Source of the DNA: Rotaria socialis
Taxonomy: Eukaryota > Rotifera > Eurotatoria > Philodinida > Philodinidae
Length of the DNA: 64,000 nucleotides
Direction of reading: 5' to 3'
Assembly (NCBI GenBank): GCA_905331475.1
Contig: CAJNYU010003845.1
Span: 34,771-98,770, forward strand
Translations under genes and position numbers: made by a program
Part shown: piece by piece, positions 45,138 to 63,191 of the stretch
Numbering within the stretch: position 1 is the stretch's first letter
Layout: each line of letters opens with the position of its first letter
The notes under the pieces: model-generated
Database searches by the model: none
Told to the model about the DNA's origin: nothing
What the model saw: only the letters and a program-made list of their open reading frames with translations

Positions 45138-48100
45138 CTAAACATCAGTTTCAACATTAAGCGGTTCATTCGATGGATGTAAACTATTATTATTTGAAGA
45201 TGGAAGCTTTCTTTGTATTAGTTGTTGTGTTGGTGAGGTTTTTTGTACTTTATGGTTTGCAGTTGGCGACCGAAGTGTATTATCATCAGCAATAGAGAAC
45301 GAATGAAGAAATGAATCGGATTCATCTAAATGATGATATGCATCAGCTGATGAAACAGATTTGTTTTTATTAATGTCATCATTACTACCCCTTGCTGATA
45401 TTGCTAAAGCATATTGATCAGCATTAATATCACCAGTCGGCGAAGTCAAATTTTCTGGCGCAGAATATTTTATGTCTTTCTGCTCTTCGGAATCAATATC
45501 TCGATGATAGAAATAATTAAAATTTGACACGATAACAGGCACAGGTAAAGCAATAGTAAGTACACCGGCAATAGCACACATTGACCCAACAATTTTGCCA
45601 AATATACCTACTGGGCGCATATCTCCGTAGCCAACCTAAATAAATGAAAACAAAGAAAAAAATGAATAAATGATCAATTTTTATTTTGATAATATTACTG
45701 TAGTCATCGTGATCATAGCCCACCAAAATGCATCCGGTATGGATTTGAAAAATGATTCCGGTTCACCTTGCTCAGCAAAATAAACCGCCGACGAAAATAG
45801 TATAACACCGATGAATAGAAAAAATATTAATAGAGCTAATTCTTGCATACTCGCACGTAATGTTTGACCCAATATTTGTAGACCTTTCGAATGTCTCGAT
45901 AATTTAAATATACGGAAAACACGCACAAGACGTATAACTCGTAGTATAGCTAACGACATAGCTTGATTGGATTTCGTTTTTTCTTCAGCTAATATCGTAA
46001 ATAACGTGATAAAATAAGGTACAATAGCAACTATATCAATAATGTTCATCATTGATTTAAGAAAGACAAGTTTCATTGGCGATGAAAATAGACGAACGAG
46101 AAGTTCAAATGAAAACCAAACAATACAACATGTTTCAATAATAAAAAATGGTTCAGTCAATTCAGGTATATCATCTTCTTCAATAGTTAAACGAGATGAA
46201 TCATAAGATGTATTGTCGGCTGGTCGTACACGATAGCGTTTAAATTTAGGAAGAGTTTCTAAAAATGAACGTGAATGAAATTGAGTGAAGATTTTACTCG
46301 CACGAACTGAAGAAGACAAACAACAGGGTGAGAAGGAAATAAAAACGTTTTTGTTTTTCATCCGACGAACTTCTACAGTATGAAATGCAATAACCATGAA
46401 TTTCTATCTCAAGCAAAACAGTACGGGTTTCTTTTCATCTATGCCATCAGTTGTTACAACTATATCCTATGAGAGAATTGACTTTGTAGTTAACTGAGCC
46501 TGTCGATTCGAGTGTACATCTTTATCCGAGAGTCAACTTCGAAATGGCAAATTGATTTATTGACCTTGTCAGACGTCACGGATATGATTGAAATGTCTCA
46601 TAATGAACTGATTTATATTTTTCCTGTTGTTGAAAATTAGTAGTATAGATGTAATCATTATAAATATTGATTTCAGTGATTACTATGTAATCTGTCACTT
46701 ACCAAGACAAAATATGACAATTGACATAAGAATAACAGAAACAGATATAATAGCGATAACACGTGCCCATTGAGAAGTTTCAGGATATTCAAATAGGAGC
46801 CAAACTTTTCGTTGAACTTCAGGTTTAGGTAGTATGCGTTCTTCTTCTTTAATAAAACCTTCATCTTCACGAAATTTATTAAATGCATCTTCGCCTAATT
46901 CGAAAAATTTGATCTCTTCTGTAAATACATCTACAAAACGAAACAAGAAATATGGAAGTGGAAATTTTGTTTTGAAAAAAAGCAAATGATTATTTTTTCA
47001 CCTATTGGTACATGATTTGGTCGTCTTAGTCGGCCGTTTGATTGATAATAGTAAAGAATAGCATCAAAACTCGGTCGATTTCTATCGAAAAAATATTCGT
47101 TACGTAACGGATCAAAAAAACGAATACGTCGCGATGGATTTCCAAGTAGTGTACGAGGAAAATTATTTAATGTTTGCAATTGAGTTTCAAATTTTAAACC
47201 AGACACATTTATAACAACGCGTTCGCATGATTCAAAATCAGGATGTTTCGATGCTTCAAGTTGCTCTTCGACAGTTAGTTCTTCTTCTAATGGACGCGAA
47301 AATGCCCTAGATTAGAACAAAGATAAATAAATTTCTCATTGTTTTTTATTTCCAAGATTTTCGCCATAAATCATAGCTACAGTTTTAAATCGATTACTCA
47401 CAACATGAGCAGTTGCTGTTGTTTGAAATAGCTACTATCGATAGATGAAACTGTCGAAAAACACGTGTGAGGATTGTGCTCCCCCGAGCAACACCAATAC
47501 AACCACTGTTTTGCCTGTTGCATGCATGGAACTATGCTCGCAAAAAGAAGAAGAAGAAGAAGCAGAAGAAAAGCAACAGACAACTATAGACGTTGCTTGT
47601 CACTCAGTTTTCTTTATTGATGCTGATGATGAGAAACAAAAAAGATAGTCTAAAGAAAAGGTTAATCAAGCTATCATATTCACATTTCTTCTCTCGATTT
47701 ATTCTTGATCATCCATGAGCTTGAGACTTCTACGAGACATTTTGTCAACAAGAAAACAATAATTATATTAACAGTAGGATCTAGTTGAAGCAGTGAAAAA
47801 AAAGAGAAGATATGTCAAGATAAAAAAACTAGAATATCGCTCGTCTTTATTCTTTCTATCTATCTTCTCTTTCCAATTACTTCCATATCTACAAATCCTA
47901 CCGATAAGACGTAGAGGGGATAAATGAAGACAACGACGTTAGTCGAACAAGGACATAGAGATGCGCGTCTGTAAAGCAAAGCAAGCTACAAATTACAAGA
48001 CATTTTCTTTTTTTGTTTGTCACTAATTTTGAATTTCATCTAAAAATCTATGTCTATTTCGCATCATAGCAAAACATTAAAGATCTTTATCAATCTTTAT

Positions 48101-51100
48101 AAACGATGCGTATCTTACTTTGCTTTCATTTCATTGAAATTCTTTGACGAACAACATTCATATAGAAAAATATTTGCTAATCAAGATTATAAATCAGAGA
48201 AATATATATGAATGATATCTACTACATTTGTAATCATTCCAGTTTATCGTAAATCAACATGACAGATGCGAATGATTGTAAAAAGAAAGGCTTATGTTTT
48301 TTCGCCTGTGATATGTTAAAGAGAAATCAGGAGAGAAACATTTGTCAAAAATTTTAACTTTATGATTTTCTGATAAAATATTCGATTTGAAATATTTAAA
48401 AAAAAAAGAATCGATATTTATTAAATACGTACACAATTTTCACATTGTAAGAAGTATCTTGATCTTTGTTTAACATTCCATAAATCATGTTTAAAAAGAA
48501 TTTCTTTACAACTGCTTAATTGTATTGAGTTTTTTTCAACAGAAATCTCATTGATCTATCTAACGCTGTGCAATTCACCAATGCGGCCGAGTTTACATTT
48601 ATTAAAAGAGAAAAATTCTAAATACACTCGGCTTTTCCTTTCTCTTAATACACCCATAGGTGAAATTTTTCATCATTATATGATGATTATCTAGACTCAA
48701 GCACGCAGATGTACGCCATTTGCTAATAGCTTTTAGTATTTAATGTCAGGGGAAAAAAGGAGAAAAAAGGTTTTTATTATTTTTTTTCTAATTTGACTGC
48801 CGTCGGAAAAGATACAACAACGCTAAGTAAAAGAAACCCTATTAAATTACTGGAATTTCTACGACAATCTACATAAAATATAATAGGTTAGTTTAGAGCT
48901 TTGAGAAAATACAATTGTTAATGAGAAGGGAGACATCAACCGATTTTTTACTGGGAATAATTGTAAGATTTTACTTGTCTGCAGTTATGGATACAAATAC
49001 GTATTACATATATATGGAGTTTCGAGCGTAAAAACCATATTTTTTTATTATAACGTTTAGATAACGGCTAGTGTGTGGTTTTTTTTCTTCTAAACGTCAA
49101 GTAAGTGAGATAGGCAAACTTGTAAATACTTTTGTAAAATCTCAATTTGACATCGATGTGTTCTCTAGGTCATCTCTTTGCAAATAGAGGAATATATTTA
49201 TTTTTCTAAACTTATACAATATAATGATATTTTAATAACAAAAACGAAATCTTTGATAATAAAATTTCGAGCAAAAAAATCATATTTTGTAAAATTTAAA
49301 TTCATCCTTTTTTTTTAACATCAGATGCTGCATTCCTTTGGGATTGATTTTTTTTTCGAATCAGTCAAGAAGATTTCCCCGTGCACATGCGTGTGTAAAA
49401 TTCAGAAAATACAGCTTGATCGTATTATCTATTTATCAATAAAGATAGAAGAATTTTCTTTTTCTTTTCAATAATCACAGAAAATAGTTATCAAGACCAA
49501 AAGAAAAGGACACCGTATTTTCCTTAAAATTGATTCATTGATCAAGTAGGATAATAATAATAATAATAATAAGAGGTGATATTCATCATTAACTTCAAAA
49601 CTGTGATAATAATCGAGTACATTCTGTCAATTGATGACGACAAGAAGAAGCATTATCGTTTCTTTTATTTTTCTCTGTGATATAATAGCAAGTGATAAGT
49701 GCCGAACATACACTCTTCATGTCCTACTAGCAAATCTAGATAATCTCACCTGGTAACAACAGCTACACTAGCGGGTACAAGGCAATTTAGTGTAGATGTT
49801 CGAGTTGGATCGATTTCATTCGATACTGATCCATCTATATTAGCAAATGGATCATATAGAGAACCGCGATTTGCAAGAGGCGTACGTCGAAGTGAATTCC
49901 GCGCAGGAGCTGATGATTGATCAGTAGGAAAATCAACGCCACGTCGACGTGCTGTATCATGACTACTTTATGTTGTAAAATGACAAATTGAGATAATTGT
50001 TCACAACGTATGCAAAACAAAAATATGCCAACTTACAGTGAACGATCGGTCAGAATCATTCGATATTTATATATTAGCTATTCTAGTGTCGACAATATTG
50101 ATCGATGTATTTTAATAAACACTCGCGCTCAAAATGAAATACAATATCAAAAGTCACCGAGAGCGAGCATAACCAAGAACAGACAAGCGTATACGTAGCA
50201 AAGAATATGAGGATTGCGTCCTCTAATGGGCCGACACATACATAAGAATAACAACAACAAACATAATCGAGAACAGAAAGCAAAAACCCGAAGAAAAAGA
50301 ATAGGAAAAAAAACGGATGTTAGAACTTGCAAATGATGTGTAATACGAGATGCTACTAATCTTGAGCTTCCTTGTGGGCTACGTTGTCCACTAATGTTTA
50401 AACATGGAAAACAACAACAACAACTGCCTTAAAATACTAGCATAATATTTTTATCTATCATCATCGACCTCACATTTCTTTCTGTCATTAAAAATGATCA
50501 TCATCTGTTGTCTTAGTTTCACAGGATACGCTTCATCGTATTTCTCATAGGCTTTTCTTTTGTTGTCATCGTATTTTTGTCGATACGCCGAAGCGATCTA
50601 TGTCGCTACATGACGTATCATTATAATAAAAAGAAAAAAAAAGTCGCAAGTCTGCATAACTTCAGTATAGCAAGCAAAACAACAGAACCACATATTATAC
50701 ATATATATATATCAACATATAAACATATATCTGGTCTTCCATAATTTTTCTTTTGCAACTAATGTAAAACTTGGATGTAGATAAATATTTACAAAACTTC
50801 TTCCAAGCAGTTCAAAATTGCATGTGTCCTTGAAGAAAAACACACACAAACACACATCATTTTGATACAATGCCAATAATTAATCCTCCGATACATATAA
50901 TCTCAATATACATATTCCATAGAGAATTTTAAATCAAGCACAATCCTATTTATTTCTGAGACATTTATTACGAACACTTACGATGTGTCACCAAACACTA
51001 GACTAGTAGTCCATGAAGGGTTCCAAGATGAAACTGCAGCTGAAATTGCCATTTTCTACCTCTATTTCATTTATGACTATATGGAAATCTATACAAGACA

Positions 51101-53338
51101 CGAATGATTGTAATCTATTTTGTCTAATATAATTTCTATTTTTCTTTTTAATATCTTTCCTTTCAATACACGGAACACTATACCGAAATGCAACCATACC
51201 AATCGAATAAGCACATAATCGTGCATTGTAATCAAGCAAAAATTAATTAAACTCGAAGCCCATCGTGCGTAGATTAATAAACGGATGACTGTCTAATAGA
51301 TAAATAACGAAAATTACTAAATCGATAGATACACGCATAAGAGCTTTAACCATTTTTGATTGACGCAGCCAGATAATAAACAGATTTTTTTTCTGCTGAA
51401 AAAAAAGACTATTATGTGTATGTACTTACATTGGATGATCACTCAAAGAAACATGTTGCCATACTGTTGCCATCGTCATTTTGATAAGATTTTGTCTTCA
51501 AGGAAGATTTTCTCGTATGTGTTAAAGAATGTCAAGTGCTTGTTTATATAGTTGACAATCACTCGTCAAGATTATTGATCATTTTCTCAAATAGGCCACT
51601 CAGAAACGAACATGCACATAAATGAGTAGCGCTTTGTCTTGTACCTCTTGTTTGCTTCTCAAAACGACAACAGTGTCTAACATACTCTCCACTTTCCTTC
51701 GCTGCCGGCCGCATGGGCTTCGTCTTCCTTCACTGCATAGTCAAGAAGGAAGAAAGACAGGGCAAAAGCATTGACGTGCGATGATGAACATGCGCGCGCG
51801 CACATATTCTCTTTTTTTTTCTTTTTGTTCTTCATTTTTGTTTAGTGCGATCTTGTATTTAGCGACACAATCCGCCTGCTACTATAATCATCACTGTAGC
51901 ACGCCGTCGGAATGAACAAGAACCACATGCATGTCGTGTCGAAAATTTCATTGAGCGCGACGATGAATCGACGCTAGGGGTATTAGAATTAGGCATATTA
52001 TTTATACATCTAACTAACAATCTAGTATTGCTAGCTTACTAGAAAAGAACATTGGTTCTTTCTTTCTTCCTCGTTTTTATTCATTTCTGCCTAAAACACA
52101 TCGATGAACTATGTTGACAAAACAAAAAAAAAGAATAATAGGAACATAGCTTCTACAAAAGCCAAGGCTAATAATAACGAGAATGGAGCGGGAAAAGGCG
52201 ACAAAAAAAGAGAAAGAGAAAAACCCACACTAATTTAATGCTATCATTGGATAAACCTTTTGCTTAAATATATTGGCTTTGGGACAAGAAAATTCTTTCA
52301 TTAGATTTGTTCTAATGCTTTTCAATCAAGTGCTTGTTAACTTTAAACTAACTTGATTTTTATTGTTATAATTGAACTTATTCGATGGAAATCATCTTTT
52401 AATGGAACCAATAGAAACACTTACTGTGATGCAGTAGAGCCATATTTTGTATGTTGACCACTAGTTGAGCCATCATAATTAAATAGCAATGCATTTTCAT
52501 GTTCACGCCGTTCACTAAATGGTCGGCGATAACTCGATTGACTATCACTATATATAAAATAAAAAAAAGAAATGAAATAGAATGCATTTTTTTAACTCTT
52601 TTCTTCTTTTGCTATTATTACGATAATTTCATGATTTTTATAAGATAACTTTTGTTGAATGAAAAAAAAACTTAACTGATACCTGATATGTATCAATTAT
52701 TCATATTTTATTTTTATCTGTGCTTATAGAAATGACAATTATTCATATTTGACATCCGAAATTATGTTTATACAATGTATGGAGATAGATTGAATGATTT
52801 TTTTCAAAAAGAATACAACTTTAATTTATACATATATATATATATATTAATTTTCTATTGAGTGATTTTTAAAGTGTAAAAACTAATTCAATTATATTTT
52901 GTCATGAACATTTTTCAAGTAAATAATTTAAAATATTTCTTTAAATTCTTCCATCTAATAACTAGTTTGCATATATATTTATGTTATACACGCATTAAAA
53001 TATATAATTAGTAACAATCTTCCATTCCTGTAATTTTATTTGAAACAAACAAAAAGAAAAGCAGGCAACACTACGTTCAAGAGTTTCAATAGAATACAAA
53101 TGAAAAAAAAGCAATGTGTACGTATTACTAAGAAAATATTTTGAAAACTAAATTTTTATTATCTAAAACCATATGTATCTTTCCGCACTGTTACCTACTC
53201 ATTCTTATTCAGATGAGATTGAATATGATTAAAAAAAAGCTAATCTTTTAAAATTTCAGTGAAACAGATATTCACTTGGATAACTTACTATTCGCCGTAA
53301 TTAGCAGCAGCGATTTGAATTGTTACTGGAGTTCCCAT
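45138..53338 (-). CDS. Shaker-type (Kv1) voltage-gated potassium channel
   Basis: Seven exons with consistent phases (53289-53338, 52425-52547, 49750-49962, 47002-47306, 46703-46930, 45699-46258, 45138-45635) give 658 residues. The first three encode a long, non-conserved N-terminus beginning [15 protein letters not shown]. Exon 4 is the T1 tetramerisation domain ([36 protein letters not shown]). S1 is [19 protein letters not shown], and the S4 sensor is [18 protein letters not shown] with regular arginines. The selectivity filter TTVGYGD is interrupted by intron 6 between TT and VGYGD. S6 carries the PVPVIV hinge. The tail ends ETDV, a class I PDZ ligand. It opens on depolarisation and repolarises nerve or muscle. 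Introns 2 and 3 are about 2.45 kb each. Confidence 0.97.
47307..49749. other. Kv intron 3 (about 2.4 kb)
   Basis: The intron runs between the N-terminal exon (49750-49962) and the T1 exon. It holds GAA/AGA-rich text at about 47540-47575 and a (TAA)n microsatellite at 49551-49572. No nested gene was recognised. Confidence 0.6.
49551..49572. repeat. (TAA)n microsatellite in Kv intron 3
   Basis: Seven trinucleotide units within the long third intron of the Kv gene. Confidence 0.85.
49963..52424. other. Kv intron 2 (about 2.5 kb)
   Basis: The intron separates the second and third exons of the Kv gene. It is AT-rich with a short AT run near 50700 and a GCGCGCGC word near 51794. No nested gene was recognised, although alternative first exons cannot be excluded. 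Confidence 0.55.
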
Positions 53339-54619
53339 GCGTTTTGTGTGTCGTTTTTATGCATCTTTCAATATTCGGCCATATAACAACAACAACGGAA
53401 GTCTTAAGAATGCATTATTTTATTGCACTTCATCCCATTATCTATGTAAACTAAAGTCTACGATGCACATGCATTTGCTTTTTTCGGCGAAATATTAGAG
53501 AAAGCGAACGCTAAATTGACAGAGCAAGACAAGCGTCGGAGAGAAAGCCTATTGTCCCAAATATGCTTTCCATTGCAAAACATATAAAAGCTGGAGAGAA
53601 AAAACCCGACATGTTGATGCTATTGGCAATGAGCGCATCAAGAAGAAGAGAGAGAGAGAGAGAGAGAGAGCTCTTTGTCTGTTAATTGTGCTCTGAACTA
53701 TGATTTCTCTCTCAGTTTTTTCTTCTTCTTCTTTCCTAATGTTGAATTTTCATCATTGCTATTACATGCATTGATTCCTTTTCTCTCTTCAGTAATCAAA
53801 GACCAGCATAGACAAATAAACAAACGAGAATAGATTGAGCTGATGCGGAAATCTAGCCAATAAAAAGACATAAAACGGAGAAAAGCCGTTATCAATTTTT
53901 TTAGTAAATCTTATCGCATGCAGAAGAAACTCTACCGACTGTTTGAGAGCTATTGGTTATAAATAGATTTGAGTGATAGCATCAGTACGACACAAGCATT
54001 TTTCATCACGGTCCTTTCTTCTTGCGAGATATCATCAAACCAGTAGACTACATTTTATCATTTTTCTCGAAATCTCAATGATTGAATACGAACAATCGAC
54101 AGATTGATTTCTCTACTGGTTCTGAATAATTTTCCGTATTGTATCGGAAGTACAATATTGTTTTCAATGGATTTAGCTTTTGGATCATCGTGATACGATG
54201 AACTAAGGCTCAGCACGTCTTCTGTTTTTATTATTGCCAGTTAGATTAAACCTATCATGAAATGCATTTGTTGCATGTTGGTAAATTAGCCGACATGAAC
54301 ATGTCTGTTTGAGACCAGGTAGTATCGAATAGGGAATTTTGAGAGCTTGCCAATTCAATCATCGAATCTTTTTTCTTAATACACATTTGATTATATCTCT
54401 GTTAGTATCACTAAGATCTATTTGTAGCCACAAGATAAGGTCAAAAACAGTTGGATTGACAATCTCGTTAGTTATATAGTTATGTCAATTAAAAATAACA
54501 TTTAAATAAGACCTTGTTTTCTTTATTGAATATCTATTGTGCCATAGAAAATTATTTTTCATGTGTCAATGTTTATGTAAAAGTTAAAAAATACAAACTA
54601 AAAATGTCTCTTATTACAT
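53339..54619. other. Kv upstream region with GA microsatellite
   Basis: About 1.3 kb lie between the Kv start codon and the stop codon of the next minus-strand gene. A (GA)n tract spans 53647-53670. No coding text was recognised; the Kv promoter is expected here. Confidence 0.5.
53647..53670. repeat. (GA)n microsatellite
   Basis: Twelve dinucleotide units about 300 bp upstream of the Kv start codon. Confidence 0.9.
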
Positions 54620-56891
54620 TTAATAATGCCAAGGATGAACAGGCATTCGTTTGTAATCATCACGATAAATCAATTCACTTGGTATGCATTCAACATTTCG
54701 TCCGAAATCATCATAGCAACTTGTCATCCAATGATCATTGGGTTTTCTCTGACTTCTTGTCATGAATGCCGCTGCTGCTATCGATTGTGCATTTTCAAGT
54801 GGAGGCAAGCCACGATAGTCCTGTTGTGTTAAACCTCGATCAGGCTGTGCAGGACGTGGCTCGTTTAAAAAAATCCAATCATGATTGTATACCGATGTAT
54901 TCAATCCTAAACGTTTACCATAACCCTAAATAAACAATTTCTTAGCTAGATATGTTTTTTGTTTACTAAAATAAATATTTATTTACTCGACCGAAATATT
55001 CCCCATAGTTCTGTATTGAGTTTCTATTATCATGTTCGGATACACGATTAGAAGGATTCTTGTTAAGAAGAATAGAAAATAAGAATAAAACATATTGATT
55101 AAGGTGAATATATTTATTTGTACTAACCGGAAATCGTCGATTATTAACAGATGAAACATCTGATGAAGTTGCTGCTACCTTTGAAGCAGCAATTTGATTA
55201 AGCATGACACCAGTTGTTGTTGCTTGTCGACGATCGAATGAAGAATCTGTAAAACCGCGCTGTTTGAACTAGAGACAACAAAATGTATTCTCATCATAGT
55301 CGAAGATGTCAGTTGCAAGTAGTAAAAGCGAAAGTATTGCACGTGGAAAGAAGAAGCAAGCCGACGAACTAATCTTAATAATTTGATTGCTTGTATTAAA
55401 AGAAAATAGACGTTAGTAGTTTAGCGAAAATATACGAAGATTTTCTTGTTCAATGGTAATTCATTTGTCTAGATCGATATATCATTTAATCTGATTATGT
55501 GTATTTCTTTTATCGATTCCAAAATCGGATAGTTTTTTATGGTAAATTTAGACTTTTTATAATAGATTGTTAGGTGTTATTAATAGTAGCCATAAAACAT
55601 TCGAGTTCGCCCTCCGAAAAGTATGATTATCTCTCTCGTGACATTTTCTTTTAATTGATGCTTGACTACGTCTCTTAGCAATCAAAAATAACGTCGAAAT
55701 TAAATGTCAATATTCTTAGAATTTGAGTTGTTGCAGTATCCACTTCTGCTATTCAAAAACATACATAACTATTACGATATAGAAATTAGTTCTGTGCGAA
55801 CGATGAAATATCGGACTGAGAAAATATTCGAATAGTATTTCGAACTTAACGTTTTCGGTAAAAAATTATTTTGTTTTCAAATGAAATTATCTTGATAAAC
55901 CGCACTGTAGGCTCGATCTATTCTATGCAGTTATTTTGATTTAAGCTCAGAATTAGCCTGGCATTAATACTAAAAGCTACGAGAATTATTACGTATTCAG
56001 CACGCATTCTACTGTCGTTTTCTTTTCTTTTTGAATGAAACTTTAATAATAGCAATGTCTAAATAGTGAGTCGGAAACAGAACAAATGATTCTATATTGT
56101 TGAAAAGGAAATGAAGATTAGCTGTGACAATATGATCCAGGAATTAAAAGAGTTGATTTCCATAGAAGAAATAAAAAGACTAGTCATCATTGCAAGTGTC
56201 CGGCAGTGTTTCTTATTTCGGAATGTATTATTTTCTATATACAATCTATGCTAAATAGGCTCGACAAAATAATTGCACAAAAAAAAATCAAATTTCTACA
56301 GAGTTCAGCAACAATGAGTCGTTGCTGTTCGGTATCATATTTCCGTGTCATCACTATGCTACTAGCGAGATTGTAGAATATAAACGGCTAATTACCGTTT
56401 GATATTACTTTCGTCAATGGACAACATCAAACTTTCTTGTCAAACGTCCCGAAGCTAAAAACAAACCTTACGAGCATTTTATTTTTCAAAAATAACTACC
56501 ACGCTCATCAGCAGAAAAATCGCAATGCATCTTAAAATTATTTCAAATTTCTAAGCAATGCACTGTTATTTACCAAGCATAATATCTCTATCAAGCAATC
56601 CCAATCATTAGCTGCTTAGCTTTTAATATAATATAGATTATTTAGAACATAGGTACAACAAAAGCCGTTTTTAACAATACATTAATATGAAATTCATGAT
56701 TTGTATGTCAATGACATACAGATTAGCCTATAATAATTGAAATAAATTTTTATTTTTGACCCTTTGTCAAACTTAAGCACACGTCATAGTTTGCTTACCC
56801 AATAGCCAGCTGGTTTTTCACCTTTTGATGCCAATGGCTTTACATGACGTCGGCCTGCTGGTTGATCACCGATTACCATCGTTCTGTTCAT
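54620..56891 (-). CDS. Conserved-looking aromatic-rich protein, function unknown
   Basis: Four exons, all in phase 0 (56799-56891, 55128-55268, 54987-55058, 54620-54925), give 203 residues starting MNRTMVIGDQPAGRRHVKPL. The protein lacks a signal peptide and membrane segments. It is rich in Arg, Tyr, Trp, Asn and Asp, with short turn-like modules (YGEYFGRGYGKRLGLNTSVY, NHDWIFLNEPRP, DRGLTQQDYRGLPP) and the ending RMPVHPWHY. This texture resembles small microtubule inner proteins of cilia, and rotifers are heavily ciliated, but that is inference; no named family was recognised. Intron 1 is 1530 bp and the other introns about 60-70 bp. The agreement of phases and splice sites supports a real gene. 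Confidence 0.78.
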
Positions 56892-58139
56892 AAATGTTAA
56901 TCTAAACAGTTCATTTCGTATCGGTATTTTATTGTGCATTTAGAATGTTTATTAGTCGATGAACAAAATAAAAATATTCACTCTTTAACTCTTCTATTAA
57001 GAGACAAGTAAAACTATTTAGTAATTGATAATACTGTAACACAAGAATTTAGCAATCATATACGCGTCTATGTATCATTTAAATTAGGCATACATTAAAC
57101 CTGAACTGTGTCTGAAAAGTGTTCAATGTTTTAGCTATTGAAAACTTTGAAACTAGAATTATACGTCTCGTGTAACATTTTTATTGAGTTATGAATACTT
57201 CGAAAGAAGTTTACGTTCATAGCTTATTACTTGTGCATGTTTATGGCAGTACGAAATAATCTCTGTAGATCTCCTGTTGGCGTTTCCCGATAAAAACAGC
57301 TCAAATGACTTTATCATAGAAAGCTATCCGATTTTCACCAGCGAACGAAAGTATTAGATTGAAAAATATCTTATAAATCCAATAGATCGACAGCAATAAA
57401 TGCGAACTTCTTTCATAGTATTCATAAAATCAATAACATTTACACGATGAATGAATTAACGGCAAGATTTTCTTCAGAACATTCAGGTTTCTTATATGTC
57501 TCATTCAGACTATCAACCACAGCTACTCTGATAATCACATTCAATAGCCCAAATCCAACAAATAATCGTATTCGATAATGAAGATTCTGTATTCATTTAA
57601 TAATTCACATGCTACCTGCGAATAAAAAAATAGATACTTTTTCTTTTGCGTAAATATACAATGATTATCTACCTTGATCGTAAAATGTTCCATATACGTA
57701 ATTACATGCACAAAGAAATTTATTATCCAATATCACATTTAATAAAATTCTATTCTACAAAATACTAACATAGAATATTTCTTAATGTTTCAAACAAATG
57801 TCTTCTATAGTAGAAGTAAAAAAGAAAATTTTTCTTTTCATTTTTAAGTGTTCATAAACACATGCTTTATTTGTGTGTATACGAAAAAGAAAAGAAAGAA
57901 AAGAAAGGAGCTATTGATTCAAGTCAACGATAACAAATTACTTTAGAAGCCGAAACAGATAATTGTATAAAGAAACATATGACAAATATATATATGTATA
58001 TCCCACACAAAGCATACATAAAGGATCCGTGTGAAATGGAAACAAAAACTACAGACAAACATACAGAAGCAAACTACAATGACATAAATGTACAACACAT
58101 GAGGAAAACGAAAACAGACATGAGACATTTTTATAGATT
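56892..58139. other. Intergenic, CtBP 3' flank
   Basis: AT-rich spacer of 1.25 kb. Short frames on both strands at 57943-58143 are dominated by Cys, Phe and Tyr and are not credible genes. Confidence 0.5.
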
Positions 58140-62180
<4,041 letters not shown>

Positions 62181-63191
62181 TCATAAATAATTTTTCCAAA
62201 TTTCTTTCTCATACTTCAGTCTCCAAGATTTAGCTTTAGTTAAATTAGCCCTTGTCAACGCTGATTTCTGTAATTCATTATGAATTTTTACACCATTCCA
62301 CCATTGTAAAAACGTATAAATTGCCAATTGAATACGATACATCCATGATTGCCGATTTATTTTATTAACATCCGATGGATTAGTCTTAGAAACCGATTTT
62401 TGTATTGCTAATGGAGGATGAATACTATAGACAACTAGTTGACAATCATTAACAAGCTTTATTATTGAATCATCAATGGGTAGCGAAGGTTTCGATAATA
62501 GATTAACGAGTTTTTTCGCTGTTCCTGATCGAATTATATATGCATGCGTACAACTTGGATGAAGTGCTTGATGAATCCGATGCATATGCTTCGATGTTTC
62601 ATAGATAAGTTTTCCAGGTGGATTAGCACAATGGCCAAGATAGATTAAATCAGCACTGTTCCATATCGAATATGGAATCGTTTGAATTATGTATGGTAGA
62701 TCAATTTCAAGATCGATATCATCTTCAAATACAATTGACCATGTATTAAAATTTTCATAAAATGTTTTATTAACAATAGTAACCCATACGCGCATATGGC
62801 TTGCCCAACAAGCTAGTTCAGTTAGCTTTAAAAAGAAACTATTTCGATTTCGATTCAAAATCAGAACGTCAGGCGAATTAATTGAATAAGCCGGAACGAT
62901 AGACGCTTGTACATTCAATGTTTGCATGAGAGCAATAGATTGTGTTCGTCGATCAGGACGTGATGGCAAATTAATAATATAAATAGAAGATGCTTTACCT
63001 AGATATTTAATCCTACCGTATACAGGCAATACTAGAGATTGTTCGAACGGCATTATTATATGAGTTTGATTAAATGATGAGTCAATTTTTAAATTAAACA
63101 ACAAGTTTTTTAAAAGATAAATACTTGAAAGCAATATAAAAATAAAGAATCGGCATAACTTTTTGTTATATCGACAGTTGAACATCATCAT
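62181..63191 (-). CDS. GT25-family glycosyltransferase, type II membrane protein
   Basis: A single-exon frame of 336 residues starts with three ATG codons at 63191-63183. A hydrophobic anchor (FFIFILLSSIYLLKNLLFNL) near residues 15-34 gives a Golgi type II topology. The catalytic region carries family 25 signatures: IYIINLPSRPDRR, ACWASHMRVW, WSIVFEDDIDLE with the DxD-like metal/nucleotide-sugar site, and a segment with THAYIIRSGTAKKL and PIDD. Relatives include bacterial LPS glycosyltransferases and the animal collagen galactosyltransferase COLGALT; the acceptor here is unknown. No introns were seen, in contrast with its neighbours, which could reflect retroposition or horizontal origin (inference). 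Confidence 0.88.
   Translation of the reverse strand: MMMFNCRYNKKLCRFFIFILLSSIYLLKNLLFNLKIDSSFNQTHIIMPFEQSLVLPVYGRIKYLGKASSIYIINLPSRPDRRTQSIALMQTLNVQASIVPAYSINSPDVLILNRNRNSFFLKLTELACWASHMRVWVTIVNKTFYENFNTWSIVFEDDIDLEIDLPYIIQTIPYSIWNSADLIYLGHCANPPGKLIYETSKHMHRIHQALHPSCTHAYIIRSGTAKKLVNLLSKPSLPIDDSIIKLVNDCQLVVYSIHPPLAIQKSVSKTNPSDVNKINRQSWMYRIQLAIYTFLQWWNGVKIHNELQKSALTRANLTKAKSWRLKYEKEIWKNYL

Noticed and set aside
46259..46397. In-frame upstream extension of the Kv S1-S2 exon
   Set aside because: The conserved CLETLP text is recovered only by splicing at the acceptor before 46258; the upstream text is intron.
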